Positions 11,376 through 23,352 of a stretch of DNA of 64,000 bases are shown one piece after another. The DNA comes from Buxus sempervirens (Eukaryota; Streptophyta; Magnoliopsida; Buxales; Buxaceae), in assembly GCA_947561395.2 (NCBI GenBank), contig OX387193.1:8494001-8558000 (forward strand), read 5' to 3'. The number at the start of each line of letters is the position of its first letter. The stretch's first letter is position 1. A model generated the notes under the pieces. It did not search any database and was not told where the DNA came from. It saw only the letters and a list, made by a program, of their open reading frames with translations. The translations under genes were made by a program, and so were the position numbers.

Positions 11376-11860
11376 AGCAGGAAAGAGAGTAGCAAAAATA
11401 AAATCAAGTGATATCCACTGTTACATTCTACAATTTTATTTTTTTTTTTTATCAAAGTTCTCATATCATAAATACACTAGGTTTGAGTTCTTAACTTTCA
11501 ATAGACATTCATAAGTTTGTACAGTTAATAAATTTAGAGTAGTAGATATCTTGTTTGTTAGAACTTAGAAGAGAACTTGAATGAATCCTTGATGGAGTTT
11601 GGAACCCATAATCTGAAGCCCACTTGTTCCTGCCTTTTTCTCCTTCCAAAAATGCTTTGGCAACAGATGCCATGAAGTGGTGGGGACTGGTTTTAACAGG
11701 AAGGGCATGAAGAGTAAGTATTCCAATCACATCATCAAACACAAAGAAAAGGCAAAAGAGTATTATATGAAAACAAAGAAAGGAAGAAAAGAAAAAGGCC
11801 TCTTAGGTGAAAATTTCTTCTTTATATACAGAGATGCAAGAATTAGAAGAAAAAATAACT
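11376..11860. other. Gene-free stretch
   Basis: AT-rich, with a T-rich tract near 11440. Contains the presumed 3' UTR of the DUF1442 gene on the minus strand. Nothing else recognised. Confidence 0.5.
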
Positions 11861-12609
11861 TCATCTTCTCCACACATACTCCTCTCCAGACTGTTGATCG
11901 ACGTGCCGGATCCAGCGACTCTTACCGGCCTTCGAACTGCTACTCCGATCACTTCTGGCTCCTACATGTGCAATCTCCAGACCCTTCCCCACCGGCAGAA
12001 ATGCGGTTCGGACGACACACGACCCGCCATCAATCACGTCACGCCATCCGAACCCAGAAGCAGTTCTGGGGCTAGCATTTTTGCAAACCAAAACTGCACC
12101 TCTGTGGCCTAATCTAGCACACCTCAGAATTCTACCCAAGTCCTTGCGTTTGCAATCAACTACTAAGAAATCAACCCCCACCAGCCCAGTCATCACTTCT
12201 TCGGCCTCCCCCACAATTACTTCCGGTATCATACCAGCTTCACACATCTTCTCAACGTACTCCGACCGGGAACGTTCGTCGGGGACTACACAGACATGTC
12301 GTCCGCACGTATGGCGGCTTGCAACAGCAAGCCCAACGCTCGTCGTGATAACGCCACCACGCGACCAGGCTTCCACGATCAGCTTTGCATTCCAACCTCC
12401 AGCTGTGGCTGAGATCAGCTCCGCCACACTTGATTCTCCGAAAAGCGCACACTATAGATAAATTTGAGGAAAATTCAATAGAGCCCAGATACAGAATTGG
12501 ATGAAAAACCATATGGGGTACGAAGTTAAGAGGTTGAAGTACTGCTTACCGATTTGACAGTATCAATATAGGCCTTAGAAGCTACTTCAGGAGACCAAAC
12601 CAGCTTCAT
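11861..12609 (-). CDS. DUF1442 family protein
   Basis: Two exons on the minus strand: 12609-12550 (20 codons, MKLVWSPEVASKAYIDTVKS) and 12451-11861, joined at phase 0 with GT-AG ends, giving 216 aa. The start fits the family, which usually begins MKLVWSPE and runs to about 210-220 aa. The second exon continues CALFGESSVAELISA, then AGGWNAKLIVEAWS, PDERSRSEYVEKM and VDFLVVDCKRKDL, a Rossmann-like alternation of hydrophobic strands. The biochemical role of the family is not established; old database names calling it an ankyrin/KH protein are not supported by anything visible here. A CT-rich tract lies just upstream of the start. It lies 1.7 kb from the ICT1-like gene and on the same strand. Confidence 0.9.
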
Positions 12610-13311
12610 CTCTTCCTCTTCTTCTTTTTCTTCTTCTTCTTCTGCTTTTCACTTTTGTTTCTGTTTGTTTCCAGGCTAAAAGGTGGGTTTGAAAGGGCTG
12701 GTGGGGTTGGCTCTTAAATGAGGGATGAATTGAGGGAGAGTCCAAAACCGTTTGTGTAAAACCGTTGACATTGCTTGTGCAAATCCAATGGGAGGATTGG
12801 TATAAAGGAGGATTGCTTTATTGTAATCTGCTTCATTAAGAATAATATAAACATACCTGGCTGCTTTGTGGCATAAAAGAAAGGAGGTTTTGAATTTCAT
12901 GGCAGACAAAGAAAATTCAAATTCCATGTAATCATAGACCCAAATTGCACCAAGACATTGAGAATTGATACTTAGAGAAAAATTCTCACCTCCAGAACAA
13001 TTTATTTATTTTTTATCCTCTTATGAAACAAAAGAATAAAAATAAAGGAATGAATTTCAGTTGTGCATAGTACCACATAAAATCAAAAGAGGTGGTCAAG
13101 TTGATAATATAAAACCCTAATTTAACATCAAACATCAATAACAAAATGTTTAATTTAACTAGTTCGAGTCAGCAATACAAATCTTATTCCTCCATCCCAA
13201 TCTGTCATAAACTAAACGGTTTAAAAAATAATTTGTCGGTTCTTATCGAAATCTACTTTGGTGTTGAAAAGCTGTCTGTTGTCGTATAATCTTATCCCTG
13301 TGTTTTATAAT
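12610..13311. other. Upstream region of the DUF1442 gene, no gene seen
   Basis: A CT-rich tract at about 12612-12650 is probably 5' UTR. The rest is AT-rich with no conserved frame. Confidence 0.4.
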
Positions 13312-13328
13312 TCAAAGGCTTGATGGGA

Positions 13329-13592
13329 TTAATGCAAAGGTGGAAGAGACGCAGCTTGTACGACTGAAATCAAAAGAGAAAACCATTTGGGTGGAAAAAT
13401 CCTCCTGTTGAAGTCGTGCTTTAGGTGGAGACGGAGAGGGTCCTGCCCAAACCGACGAAACGGTCCAAGTCGAAGGTTGGTAAAAAGGGTAAAGCAATTG
13501 GCCACCGAGTCCGTGTGATCCAGTACGAAACCAATCGATATCAGACTCAGTCTTCGCCTCCAGCTTTCTAGAGCCTTGGATGCTGACGCCAT
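13329..13592 (-). CDS. Unrecognised small ORF in a GC-richer island
   Basis: An 87-aa frame starting MASASKALESWRRRLSL. It stands out because about 13330-13620 is clearly GC-richer than the flanks and the start looks like a real protein N-terminus. A second overlapping frame (13312-13497) is also open, so this may be a decayed exon with a frameshift. No family recognised. A MITE begins about 80 bases upstream of the start, in the would-be promoter. Confidence 0.25.
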   Translation of the reverse strand: MASASKALESWRRRLSLISIGFVLDHTDSVANCFTLFTNLRLGPFRRFGQDPLRLHLKHDFNRRIFPPKWFSLLISVVQAASLPPLH

Positions 13593-13672
13593 TTTCTACG
13601 CGGTCGATCGTACCGAATGGTCAGAGTTGGGTGCCCTAAGAGAGAGACTTGGACTCAGGAAAGGCAATTGAG

Positions 13673-14018
13673 GCGGGTTCGGTGCGGGTTTTGGTAAACC
13701 CGAACTCGCCCTCTCAAGGTTTTAGGTAATGCCAAACCCTAACTCATCCCTGTCGGGTTCGGTGTGGATCGGTCTACCCAATTATATTATAAAACTCATA
13801 GAAACTATTTTTAATTAGAATATATAAATTAATAATATAAGTATTAATAAAATATGTATTTATATATAAATATAATATTTTTAATAAATACAAAAATATT
13901 TAAATAAATTAAGTCAAAGTCTGACCCTAACCCAAATTTGATTATACCAAGCTCATCCCATTGAGGGTGCATCGGGTGGTGCAGGTGACTCATTTAACCC
14001 GCCCCATTGCCAACCCTA
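13673..14018. mobile_element. Small hAT-like MITE with GC-rich ends and AT-rich core
   Basis: The left end AAGGCAATTGAGGCGGGTT is the inverted counterpart of the right end (reverse complement CTAGGGTTGGCAATGGGGCG). The core is AT-rich. Subterminal motifs (AAACCCTAACTC, GGGTTCGG) repeat in both orientations. It resembles the elements at 15011 and 50587. The target-site duplication is not clear. Confidence 0.5.
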
Positions 14019-15002
14019 GTCAGACCCATATCTCTAATCACCAGTTTGTTGCATGCCAATTCACAATAATGGTGGTAACATCACCCATTCCTACCTACTC
14101 TATAATTGCACTATGGTATCATCTCTACGATACAATTGTAGAGGATTTCCACCAACCTACGCCAACAATTTCATAACATTAGTTTTTCAAAGGCAGCAAG
14201 AAGCTATTGTAAACCCTCTACCAAATTTCCTCTATTACATTGATCAGTTACCAATCAAAACATGTGATGTGATCTATTACCATAGGCTCTTCATGGTAGA
14301 GTTATAAAAACATGTCATGTTGTATATTGTCATAGGCTCTTGCACTCAAGCGTATATTTTAAGGTAGATGCAGCCACGTGAAGCATCTAAAGGTTAAGAA
14401 TTTTTTATTTTTTAAATATAAAGATTTTTTATCCAGTAAATTATAACCATTTGATGCTCTACGTGGTAACATCCCTTTCAAAGTACAAAGATGAGTGCGC
14501 ACGGCAAATTGCCGACGATGTCATCCCTCGAAAAAAATATCTTATCAATCCAAACCATCTACGTTTGAATTAATTAGAAATTAAGAAATACTTTAGTAAT
14601 ACAAGTTGGGACATGTAAGGACATAAACATCTCAATCACTTGTACGGCTGTACCCATGGGTTAGTAACTGCTTTCGTATTAACTTTATAAGTCAATCCTA
14701 ATACTAATCTGTATTACCAATAGATTAGATTACAATTAGGTGATAGGTTCTGTCATCTCTCCATTAGAAAACTGAGAAGAGAAAGAAAAAGCATCTATTC
14801 ATGCTGATGGTACTTTACAATAAGACAAACAAATATTTAAACCCTTCTACTTTGCGAGAAAGCAGCGTCTATTAATTTTGCATGCTGATATATTAATCCC
14901 ACTAGGATGGCTGTGATCAAATTAGGGTTTTCATTGACAAGGTTTCCAATTTAATATTAACATACTGTCACATTAGCTTTTTTAAACCATTGATTACCAC
15001 CA
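14019..15002. other. Gene-free AT-rich stretch
   Basis: Only short unrelated frames. Two similar segments (CATGT...CATAGGCTCTT) near 14262-14290 and 14311-14340 are a short imperfect direct duplication. Confidence 0.4.
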
Positions 15003-15010
15003 GTTGGAGA

Positions 15011-15345
15011 TAGGGGACGGCAACATGGCGGGTTTTGGGCCTTTTGGTAAACCTTAACCCGTTCTTGGTGAAGCGGCAGGTTGGCCCAGTTGTACTATAA
15101 AATGCAAGAATATATATTTTTTTTTTTGGTAATGCTATAAAATGCAAGAATATGAATTTTTGAAAAAGGAATACATAACTTAATAATATATTTATTGATA
15201 TAATATTTATTTTTATTTGTAATATATATAAAAAATAATATTTTAAAGGATTAATTTTGGGTTTAGGGTTATGCCATACCAAACCCTAACCATTAGGGGC
15301 AAGGCAGGTGGGTTACCAATTTATCCCGTCCCATTGCCAGACCTA
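15011..15345. mobile_element. hAT-like MITE, 335 bp
   Basis: Ends TAGGGGACGGCAACATGGCG and (reverse complement) TAGGTCTGGCAATGGGACGG form imperfect TIRs. Flanking 8-mers GTTGGAGA (15003-15010) and GTTGCAGT (15346-15353) match at 6 of 8, consistent with an aged hAT target-site duplication. Inside, a TGCTATAAAATGCAAGAATAT-like unit is duplicated. Confidence 0.6.
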
Positions 15346-15353
15346 GTTGCAGT

Positions 15354-16260
15354 CTAATACATAAGAAATGTGTGAGAGGACATCTATGTAGGTTAAGTAT
15401 AACTTTTAAGGAAAAGAAGATTACATATGCTGGTTGGGTTGTGTTCTTTTCAAACATGTTAATTGGGTTGAATTTGGCTTTATTACTGCAACACAAAAAC
15501 CATGAAACAAATTGATTTCAAGATTTTAATAATTGAATTTAGTGCAAGTTGTCTTGGTGGGTTTCATGTAAGACAAATCATGACTATAGCTTCTCTTCCC
15601 CCACAAAGTCCTTTTCAGGTATGACTCCCCAATTGGCCTCTCTGGATGGGGTTCAATAGCTGTAGTTGTGCTGTTGGCATCAATATTTACTGTCACAGAT
15701 TCACAGGAACCTTGACAAGGGCTTGTTTCAGTATCATGACCTCATGGTAGATGGGACCCCAACTCACCAGCCAAAAAGCCAAAAATTTCAAACTTGCCTG
15801 ATGTGTTTGCTTTCACTTACATCATAGCTGAATCAGTACGGTAGTCTTTCCTCTCTTTTATATTTCTTGGAGCAGCAAAACAGACAAATCTTGACATAGT
15901 AAACGTGTGAACAACTGATTGATTTTTCCATACTTAGAATCATTAAGTGCAAGTGATTCATTTTTACATAGGCTGCTAATTTGACACAACTCGACCCTGA
16001 CCCCCTGGCTTGAAGTTTCAAACATGTCTAACATATAGGAGCCTGAGCTAAACTGGGTTGGACGTTGATGGACCAACCAAGCCCAAACGTAACCAAGGAC
16101 AGACCATATAATTTTTCTGGGCCTCAAGCCTAGACGGGCATAGTTTTAAGTGACCGATCTTAAAATTTTTTGGACAAGAAAAAATTTTTCTACCTTGCTC
16201 ACTTAGTTAAATAAAGAGAAAATTACTAATTTTCTTGATCTTCCAACGTTTGTTCTTAAG
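15354..16260. other. Gene-free stretch
   Basis: No conserved coding frame or bounded repeat recognised. Moderately AT-rich, probably decayed intergenic DNA. Confidence 0.4.
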
Positions 16261-16501
16261 TTATGTGAATTACATGCCTAACCGTTGCTCCAAAAGCCCC
16301 AAGGTTTATGGAGATTTCGCTGGTTAAGCACTTAATATCTAGGACCGTAACATTCCACTAAGCTTCGGTAGCCGATGTCTACGGCGGCCAACTCTATCGA
16401 CACTGATTCGATGGTAGCCTTTCTATTTTGGCGGCTCTACTCATTTATTAATATTCAGTGACTTAACACTATGCCCATACATAATATTAAGGCATTTTAA
16501 T

Positions 16502-16854
16502 GGGAAAATTAACTTTTAGTGATACTTTCTCAAAATAACTAATATTCGGTCAGCAAAGTTTGAATTTTAATTTTTACTACACCTTTACCAAAATAATTAA
16601 TTTTTAGTACCATTTCAGTGTTAATAGTAATTTCTTCTAAAAATGCCCTTATACAACTTACTTTTGGGACTTGTACAAACAATAAAATGACTTGTACCTT
16701 GAATGAGTGACTTCTACAAGCCATTTGGATGAGTGATGTAAGGGCATTCTTAGAATAGTTGATTTGTAACAGTAAAATGTTACCAAAAATTAATTATGTT
16801 GATAAATGTTCATTAATTTTTTTGATAAAGTATCACAAAAAATTAACTTTCCCC
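16502..16854. mobile_element. hAT-like MITE nested in the TRIM, 353 bp
   Basis: TIRs of about 27 bp: the left end GGGAAAATTAAC...TAGTGATACTTT mirrors the right end (reverse complement GGGGAAAGTTAAT...TGTGATACTTT). A perfect 8-bp target-site duplication ATTTTAAT lies at 16494-16501 and 16855-16862, and removing the MITE plus one copy restores the TRIM interior seen intact at 29.2 kb. Related to the MITE at about 10465-10768. Confidence 0.85.
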
Positions 16855-16918
16855 ATTTTAATCCCCCCTATAAGCCGCCCCTTAGACGTGGTGTTTGGCT
16901 TCGATACCATTTGTTAAG

Positions 16919-17232
16919 CCCCCTTAGTGACTTAATATTAGTGGGACATGGCCATTTAAGAATGCAAGAAATTTTAGTAGGGTTTGCTGCTATTCCCTCT
17001 CTGGAAATTATATGCCCAAAGTATTCAATTTCATCACAACCAAAGCGACATTTGGATTTCCATGCATACAACTTATAAACCCTCAATAAGTCCAAAACAA
17101 TACGTTTGTGATCAAGATGCTCCTCTCCTGATTTATTATACACTACGATATCGTCAAAACATACCAATAGGCGTAGATAAGGTCGAAATGCCACATTCAT
17201 TAACCTTTGAAAAGTTGATGGAGTATTTGTTA
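16919..17232 (-). pseudogene. Ty3/gypsy reverse-transcriptase fragment inside a TRIM LTR
   Basis: The frame reads LTNTPSTFQRLMNVAFRPYL, then FDDIVVYNKSGEEHLDH, YAWKSKCRFGCDEIEYFGH and ILKWPCPTNIKSLRG. This corresponds to the gypsy RT core from GLTNAPATFQ through the FDDILVYS catalytic motif to the SLRGFLGL connection. Only about 105 residues are present, with no gag, protease or integrase nearby. Both ends abut TRIM LTR sequence, so it is a captured or inserted fragment and not a full element. Confidence 0.85.
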
Positions 17233-17253
17233 ATCTAGGACCGTAACATTATG

Positions 17254-18027
17254 CAAAGGGAATTTGGGATTTCGGATCAGAAATTATCTACAGCTATCTT
17301 AGACTAGTTTCTACTTTCTAGTTATGATATGGGTATCTTGTGTTTGCCGCTTTGTTATTTGATAGAATGCCTGATTGAGTCTCATCTTGGTGGGCTTCAT
17401 CGTTTGACGTGTATTTGAAGAATGTAATGATAGACATGGCACATTAGTCATTGGTGGGATTCATTGTTCATGGAATTCAGTTATTGATAGTTGTGAAAAT
17501 TATGAAAGGTTGGAAATTGCTCTTTGTTTGCTTGACCAAATAAGATGAGTTTCAGTTGTGCTTCTTTGAAAAAGTTCTTTGACTTCAAATTTTCATATTA
17601 AAATGATTACTAATTTCCATTTTTTCTTCTATAGATAGGTGATGTGATCAAATTTTTTTGGGTTCAGTTCCTTGTTAGTTTTCCATGTAAAATATAACTG
17701 ATGTGATCAAATGCTTCCATTTAGAGCCGAAATCTGAAATCCTTTTTATATTACTTTTTCTCTTCAATAGGATCTATCAAATGGTAGTCTCAATTATAAG
17801 ACCCATGTTCAAACTTAATTCAACTATGGAAATGCACGCACCATGTGTGTAGCAAATTTGAAAGAGAATTAAGGGCTTTTTGGGTATTGAAATGTTAGAC
17901 AGATAGTAATTTATATACCTGGCATTAACAAATAGATGTAGAATTTAATTTGACAAAAAGTGGAGGGCATTTTAGGCAACCCCTAAATCGTATATGATTT
18001 CATTAGTTATGATGGTGACATCAGATA
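17254..18027. other. Gene-free AT-rich stretch
   Basis: No conserved frame and no bounded element. Ends at a poly(T) run belonging to the LINE 3' end. Confidence 0.4.
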
Positions 18028-18475
18028 TTTTTTTTTTTTTTTTTTTGGAAATTAAGTAAGTTTGTATTTCAAAGAGTATAAGATTATGTACATCTAGCCA
18101 TATGGCTTACAAAAAAAACACCACATGCACTAGGCATGTCCACAACAGACTACCCAAAAGCAACAAAAGAGCCCAGGTGGTCACTATTTCTTAGAAGTCA
18201 AATAAATGAACAAACTTCAATGTTACCTCCATAGCAATACTTCTAACAGACTACCAAAAAAAGCAATACTTCTAACAATATCCTCTATAAGAGCTGCTTT
18301 ATTTTGAAATATGCGTCGATTCCTCTCCACCCAAATGTGATAAACCATAGAAGTAAAGAAGCTCTTTTGATTTGAGATAAAACACTCTTACCTTTGAGGT
18401 TGGAAACTGCCCACTCCATTACATTGTCCCAAGGTTCTGGAGACCTCCCAATGCAGTTTTTTCTCATAATAATGT
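18028..18475 (-). mobile_element. 5'-truncated LINE, 3' end with poly(A)
   Basis: A 19-base poly(T) run at 18028-18046 is the minus-strand poly(A) tail. Upstream of it on that strand the frame at 18467-18285 reads RSPEPWDNVMEWAVSNLKG, then SVLSQIKRASLLLWFI, resembling the C-terminal region of plant LINE ORF2 after the reverse transcriptase (PWDxLxxWA...KGKS...). Most of the element is missing, as is usual for truncated LINE insertions. The target-site duplication was not identified. Confidence 0.65.
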
Positions 18476-19694
18476 TAACTGAAAGAAGACGTAGGATAAC
18501 AAAACTGTAAAATGGGGAATAAAGGGAGGGTATTTTCAGTACAAAGTGCCAACCAGAAAACCCCCTCTTCGTTTTATAATAGTAATAGACTTAGTTTAGG
18601 TTTGAGATATCTAAATAATTTTTTTGTTACTTTTTATCATTTTGGTCTTATCTCCCCACCACCCATAATTCCCTTCAACTATTAATCTGTTGAAGACCTA
18701 AGAAACAAAAAATGGTTACTTTTTGTTCATGGTATTCTATCCTTATGAAGGAAAAACTACTTAGCTTTCTGCTTTTATGGAATGTCTTTACATAGTTGGA
18801 ATGGAATACATCCTGTGTGGTAATAAGAGTTCCATCAAATAAAATAAGATGCAAAACATAAGTTCCAAATACAGAAGAACAAAAGTCCATGGGAGAGAGA
18901 CACAGATGGAACTTTGTAATGCTTTGTTTGCAGACAACCATTTTTGTCACTTACCAGTTGGCCGCTTCTGGCTCTGCAGTGAAGCAGTTTCCAACAATAT
19001 CACGGGCTCTCCCAACACTTTGTTTTTGCTTTCTGTGTACTCATTGAATTGTACCATCTCATACCAGACCTATGAGAGGCTGTAATAATATTAAGTATAC
19101 AGCATCCATATATTTTCTCATAAATTCAGTGCCAGCTTGGATGGATGTTTTTGGGTTTTGTCACCAATGACAAAACCCATGGATTTGTGCAATTTTTGTA
19201 TGCTTGGAACAATCTCAAGTAATTAACAAAGAATAGAAAGAACAATTAGCATCTTAATCACTTGTCTTTAAAATTTGTGCATTTTTTTGCTTTATTTTGG
19301 AGGTTTAATCAGCAGATTAATCAAAACATCATCATGTTCCACTTCAGAAGGCAGACAAGTCTAAAGCAGTCTTGGAAGAAACTAGTTCTTTAATAAAGGA
19401 AACCCACATTGTTACACAGATAAGATTCAATTGATACAAGTAAATAGTAAGCGAAAATCGCTAAAAATGATCCTCTTCCCAAGCCCCATAGTTCAAGCTG
19501 CAACATCCAGTGCAAATGAACATTCAGAACAAACATTAATCCCAAGTAAAGAGGGTACAGCTTTTAAGAACATCAAATTCCTAGACATTTAACATTAGTG
19601 ATGGTTGTTAGCAGTGGCACCCCATTCCCCCAAATTTAAAAGTTGACAACACCTTTTGTTAGCAGGGAATGAGGAAAATGGTCATGGATGTACA
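18476..19694. other. Gene-free stretch downstream of the LRR gene
   Basis: AT-rich, with no conserved frame. Part near 19.6-19.7 kb is the 3' UTR of the minus-strand receptor gene. Confidence 0.4.
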
Positions 19695-22600
19695 TTAGGA
19701 ACTGCTACAGCACTTACCCAGTTCTTGATTCACCGCCTTCATGATTGGCCGATCACCGGGAGATTCATGGGTGCAAGACAATGCAATTCTTGCCAACTTA
19801 ATTGCCTCGGACTCAGAAAATTTCCCTTTAAGATTTGCATCAATGAAATCCTCAAATCTGCATGATTCAGCACCAAGTCGCATCGGATGAGTGATCGTCC
19901 GCTTCCCAGAGATAATCTGGAAAACAATCACCCCAAAAGCATATACATCACTTTTCTCCGTAAACCGACCAGTGGTGGTGTATTCTGGGGCTAAATACCC
20001 CATAGCTGCACTGGTTTTAAGTGTTGAGAAGACAATATCATCAACAAGGAGCTTCTGCAGGCCTGAGTCAGAGATTAGAGGGTTGAAACTTTTATCAATG
20101 AGCACCTTCTCGGCCGATATATTTTGGTGAACCAGAGCAGGCTTGTTTGTTCTGTTTCCATGTAGATACCCAATTCCTGTGGACAAAGAACATTATGTAT
20201 CCATGTAAGCAAACTCCAAAAATTCTTATATTTCAAGACTTTCTTTGACAGATCCATCCTCAGCAGATAATTGAGTGAAAAACAATCTAAAGATTTATGA
20301 ATAGAGATGTAATTAATACTGAAATTCTCATGACAATAGATGTGTGTCCTTGGTACCATGTGACCACGTACACTATATAAAGAAATGGTTCCATGCAATT
20401 CTCGTCATTAATAGAAAAGAAAAATGCTACAGGCAAGGCAATGAAGAATCCAATAAAATCAAAACGCAGCAACTTGATGATAAGAAGAAACATTAAGACT
20501 TAAACTAACCTTTGGCAATGCCATTGATAATAGAAACTCTAGTCGACCATTCAAGGATCCGACCATCTCCCTCCTCCAGATCAAAATAACAAGACAGGTT
20601 CCCATTAGGGACAAAATCATAGATAAGAAAACATTCACCCCTGCCTCTTGAACAGCAGAAACCTCTCAGTCCCACAAGATTTTCATGCCTCAATGAGGTC
20701 AATATGTGCAAACCCTTCAAAAACTCGGCTTCTTCAGATTTGCAACTAGTCTTGTTAATGCTTTTAATAGCAACAATAGACCCATCCCTCAGGATCCCCT
20801 TATATGTAGCTGAGAAGTTGCTCTTCCCCAACAAATTCACATCTGAGAAGTATTGAGTCGCAGACTCCACCTCCTCCAAATTGAACATAAATCTCAGCAG
20901 AAGCTCCTGTGAGAATCCATTGCCACTCCGACCATCAGCCAATGTATCCCAGCCAGTAGAGTATTCAAGGCTGATGAGAGGAGAGACATTCTTCCTGTAT
21001 ACATCCTTGGCCTGATCAGTACTAAGTCGACCATCAGATATATCAAATGAATTCCCAATCTTCTGCTTCTGACGACGATACCATGAGAATGTCAGAAGTC
21101 CAGTAGCTGTAACTCCAACAGTAATTGCAATAACACCAACAACAACAGCAATTGGATGGGTTCTTGATGAACTTGAGCAGCGGGTCTGGTTGCAATGTGT
21201 CTGGAGATTTGCTGACTCAGGGATATCTTTTGTAGCTATTCCACTTGTGCCTGATGCAAAAGGCTCAATACTCTTGGGATTCAGACTATTAGAAGTAGGG
21301 CAAACTCCTAATGATGAAAACCCAACTCCACATAAGCCTGTGTTGTTTTCATACTGAAACCCTACATTCAATCTCTTCAGAGCTGTATTTCATCCAGAAT
21401 ATTGATATTAGGCAGGTGCCGCAGGTCTATACATGCTTTAAACACGACATAAGGATATGAAAAGAATGGAAATTCAAATGAGAGAGGAATAAATCATATT
21501 ACCAGGAGGAACATTCCCAGAGAGAGTATTGTTTCGGATGTCAAGAACCTCAAGCCGAGGAACATTGGCTAATTTTACAGGAATTGACCCAAAGAGGTGA
21601 TTGAAGCTCAAATCTAGTCTTGTTAGCATCACCAGATCCCCTAAACTAGCAGGAATGGCTCCATTTAACTGATTATGCTGCAATACAACAACACTAAGCT
21701 TCTTTAAAGAACCTAACTGCGTAGGAATGCTCCCGTTCAACTGGTTACAACAAAGCTGCAAAACTACAAAACAATGGAAAATCAAGTTACAGAAACAGAA
21801 GACCAAAAACCCAAGATAGTTCAAAAAAATGCCTTCTAAATTAATTCTGATAACCTTTATGACAACAATTAATATCAGAAAATAAAGAAAATTTAGACAA
21901 GCTAAGTTGAACGGGCAAAAGACATTAGGCAGGGTCGAAACTTCTCTTTCTTTCAGTTCTACAACCAACCATGGAAACCGCACACACGACCACAGAAAAA
22001 GAAAACCATTCGTGGGGGAAAAAAAATAAAAAACCCAGAAATCCGTAACCCTGAAGCTCTCTTTCCATTACATTCAGCCATGCAGTAGATCCTGTAGACA
22101 ACACATTTGCGCTGCGCAAAGGAAAAAACTCAGATAAATCCCAAAAGGAGGGATGGAAACCCTTGGAACCACAAATTTGCGTCACAAAGATGAAGCTTTT
22201 TCACCCTCTCATCCAATGCTTCCCTAAGGAAGGAAAACCATTTTATGCTAATTTCAGAGAATAAGAATCCCTAAAATATAACATACCAAAAAGTTTCCTC
22301 TTCACAACATATACATTCAGCTCTTAAAGAAGCTTCCAAAAAATTCATTTGCTCAAAAACAAAGAGAATAACTTGACCTACAGAAGGAGAGGTAAAAGTC
22401 TTTCAAAATCTCATTTTTTGTCATGAAGATTGAAGCTTTTTCACTACGCTCAACTCCATACCTGACCTCAAGACTACATAACCTTCCAAATAAAATGAAT
22501 CAAACGAGGGGGGAAAAAAGGAAAAACATAACGAAGATCCAATTTTTTTCTTCAGAAACTTGCTACTAACCTTGAAGACTTGCCATGCTACCGATTTCAG

Positions 22601-23000
22601 GAGGAATAATCCCAGAAAGATTATTGACATCGAGATAGAGATCAGAGAGCTCAGTCAGATTCGAAATTTCTCTGGGTATTTCCCCAGATAAGGAATTATA
22701 ATGCAAGTAAAGCCCCGACAAGCATTTAAGCCCAGCCACAGCCGGAGGAACCTTGCCGGAAAGCCCCTTGCCCACCAACGAAATGTTGGCCACTTTACCA
22801 TGTTCGTTACAAGCAACACCCACAAAAGTCCCCATACACGGGCTACCGTCGCTGGTCCAAGACGAAAGGACCTTGTTTGCAGGGTCAAGAGCAGCTTTCA
22901 TCTCCATCAGAACTTTCAGCTCGGCATTCCCACGAACAGATTGCAGACCAGTACATGCAATGAAACTAAAAACAATGAAGAGCTCAACAAAGAAACCCAT
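19695..23000 (-). CDS. LRR receptor-like kinase, LRR-IV type, probable pseudokinase
   Basis: Four minus-strand exons: 23000-22571, 21763-21503, 21382-20510 and 20176-19695, in phase with GT-AG introns, giving 681 aa. A signal peptide (about residues 1-24) is followed by a cysteine-containing N-cap, then about six leucine-rich repeats (for example LSGLYLHYNSLSGEIP), a Ser-rich juxtamembrane region, a membrane segment at about 308-330 (PIAVVVGVIAITVGV), and a kinase-like domain from about 413. VAIK (Lys about 437) is kept. The catalytic HRD is replaced by HQN (about 538-540) and DFG by DSG (about 558-560), so catalysis is doubtful; from memory this degeneration is typical of the At5g51560/At2g45340-like group. 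The protein is probably a plasma-membrane co-receptor or scaffold. The glycine loop (LLGKSNFSATYKG) is also atypical. A GTAAGT overlaps the last codons near 19710, but the frame already ends naturally. Confidence 0.9.
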
Positions 23001-23159
23001 TTTCGTTTTTCACTCAGATGTCCACTTTCTCTGGTTCTGCTGGTTATTAATCCTCCTCCTCCTCCTCTCTCTCTATAGTTGTTTTTTCTGGGAATCCAAA
23101 GATCGAAGAGTTCGAATCTCGGCAACGAGGTCTGCAAGACAGCAAAAGTAACCCATCAA

Positions 23160-23183
23160 CCTCTCTCTCTCTCTCTCTCTCTC
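23160..23183. repeat. (CT)n microsatellite in the 5' region of the LRR gene
   Basis: About twelve CT dinucleotides, about 160 bases upstream of the start codon. On the transcribed strand this is a GA repeat in the 5' UTR or core promoter, common in plant genes. Confidence 0.8.
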
Positions 23184-23352
23184 TGTGACCGAGAACAAGA
23201 GAAGGCTGTGAGTTACAGATAGGTCCGTAGTTTTCGAAGTGATACAAAATCCCTACAAAATTACGTAGAAAAGAAAAAGGTGAACTTTTTTTGTTGTTTT
23301 CAACACAAAGGACGGCTTTAATGTCCTTAGGTGGCAGCTGAGTGGGACCCAT

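Larger units (their letters stand above)
16266..17248 (-). mobile_element. TRIM retrotransposon with captured RT fragment and nested MITE
   Basis: Read on the minus strand. The 5' LTR starts TGTTACGGTCCTAGAT at 17248 and ends TTAACA at 16912. The primer-binding site TGGTATCGAAGCC (initiator Met-tRNA type) lies at 16909-16897. A short non-coding interior follows, then an 87-bp 3' LTR at 16352-16266. The whole is flanked by the 5-bp duplication TTATG (16261-16265 and 17249-17253). It belongs to the same family as the 385-bp element at 29094. The 5' LTR is expanded to 337 bp because most of its inside is a Ty3/gypsy reverse-transcriptase fragment, and the interior is split by a 353-bp MITE with its own 8-bp duplication. 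Without the two additions it is about 0.32 kb. Confidence 0.85.

Noticed and set aside
23104-23130. TTCGAATC sequence resembling a tRNA T-arm
   Set aside because: No acceptor or anticodon stems around it; it lies in the 5' region of the LRR gene.
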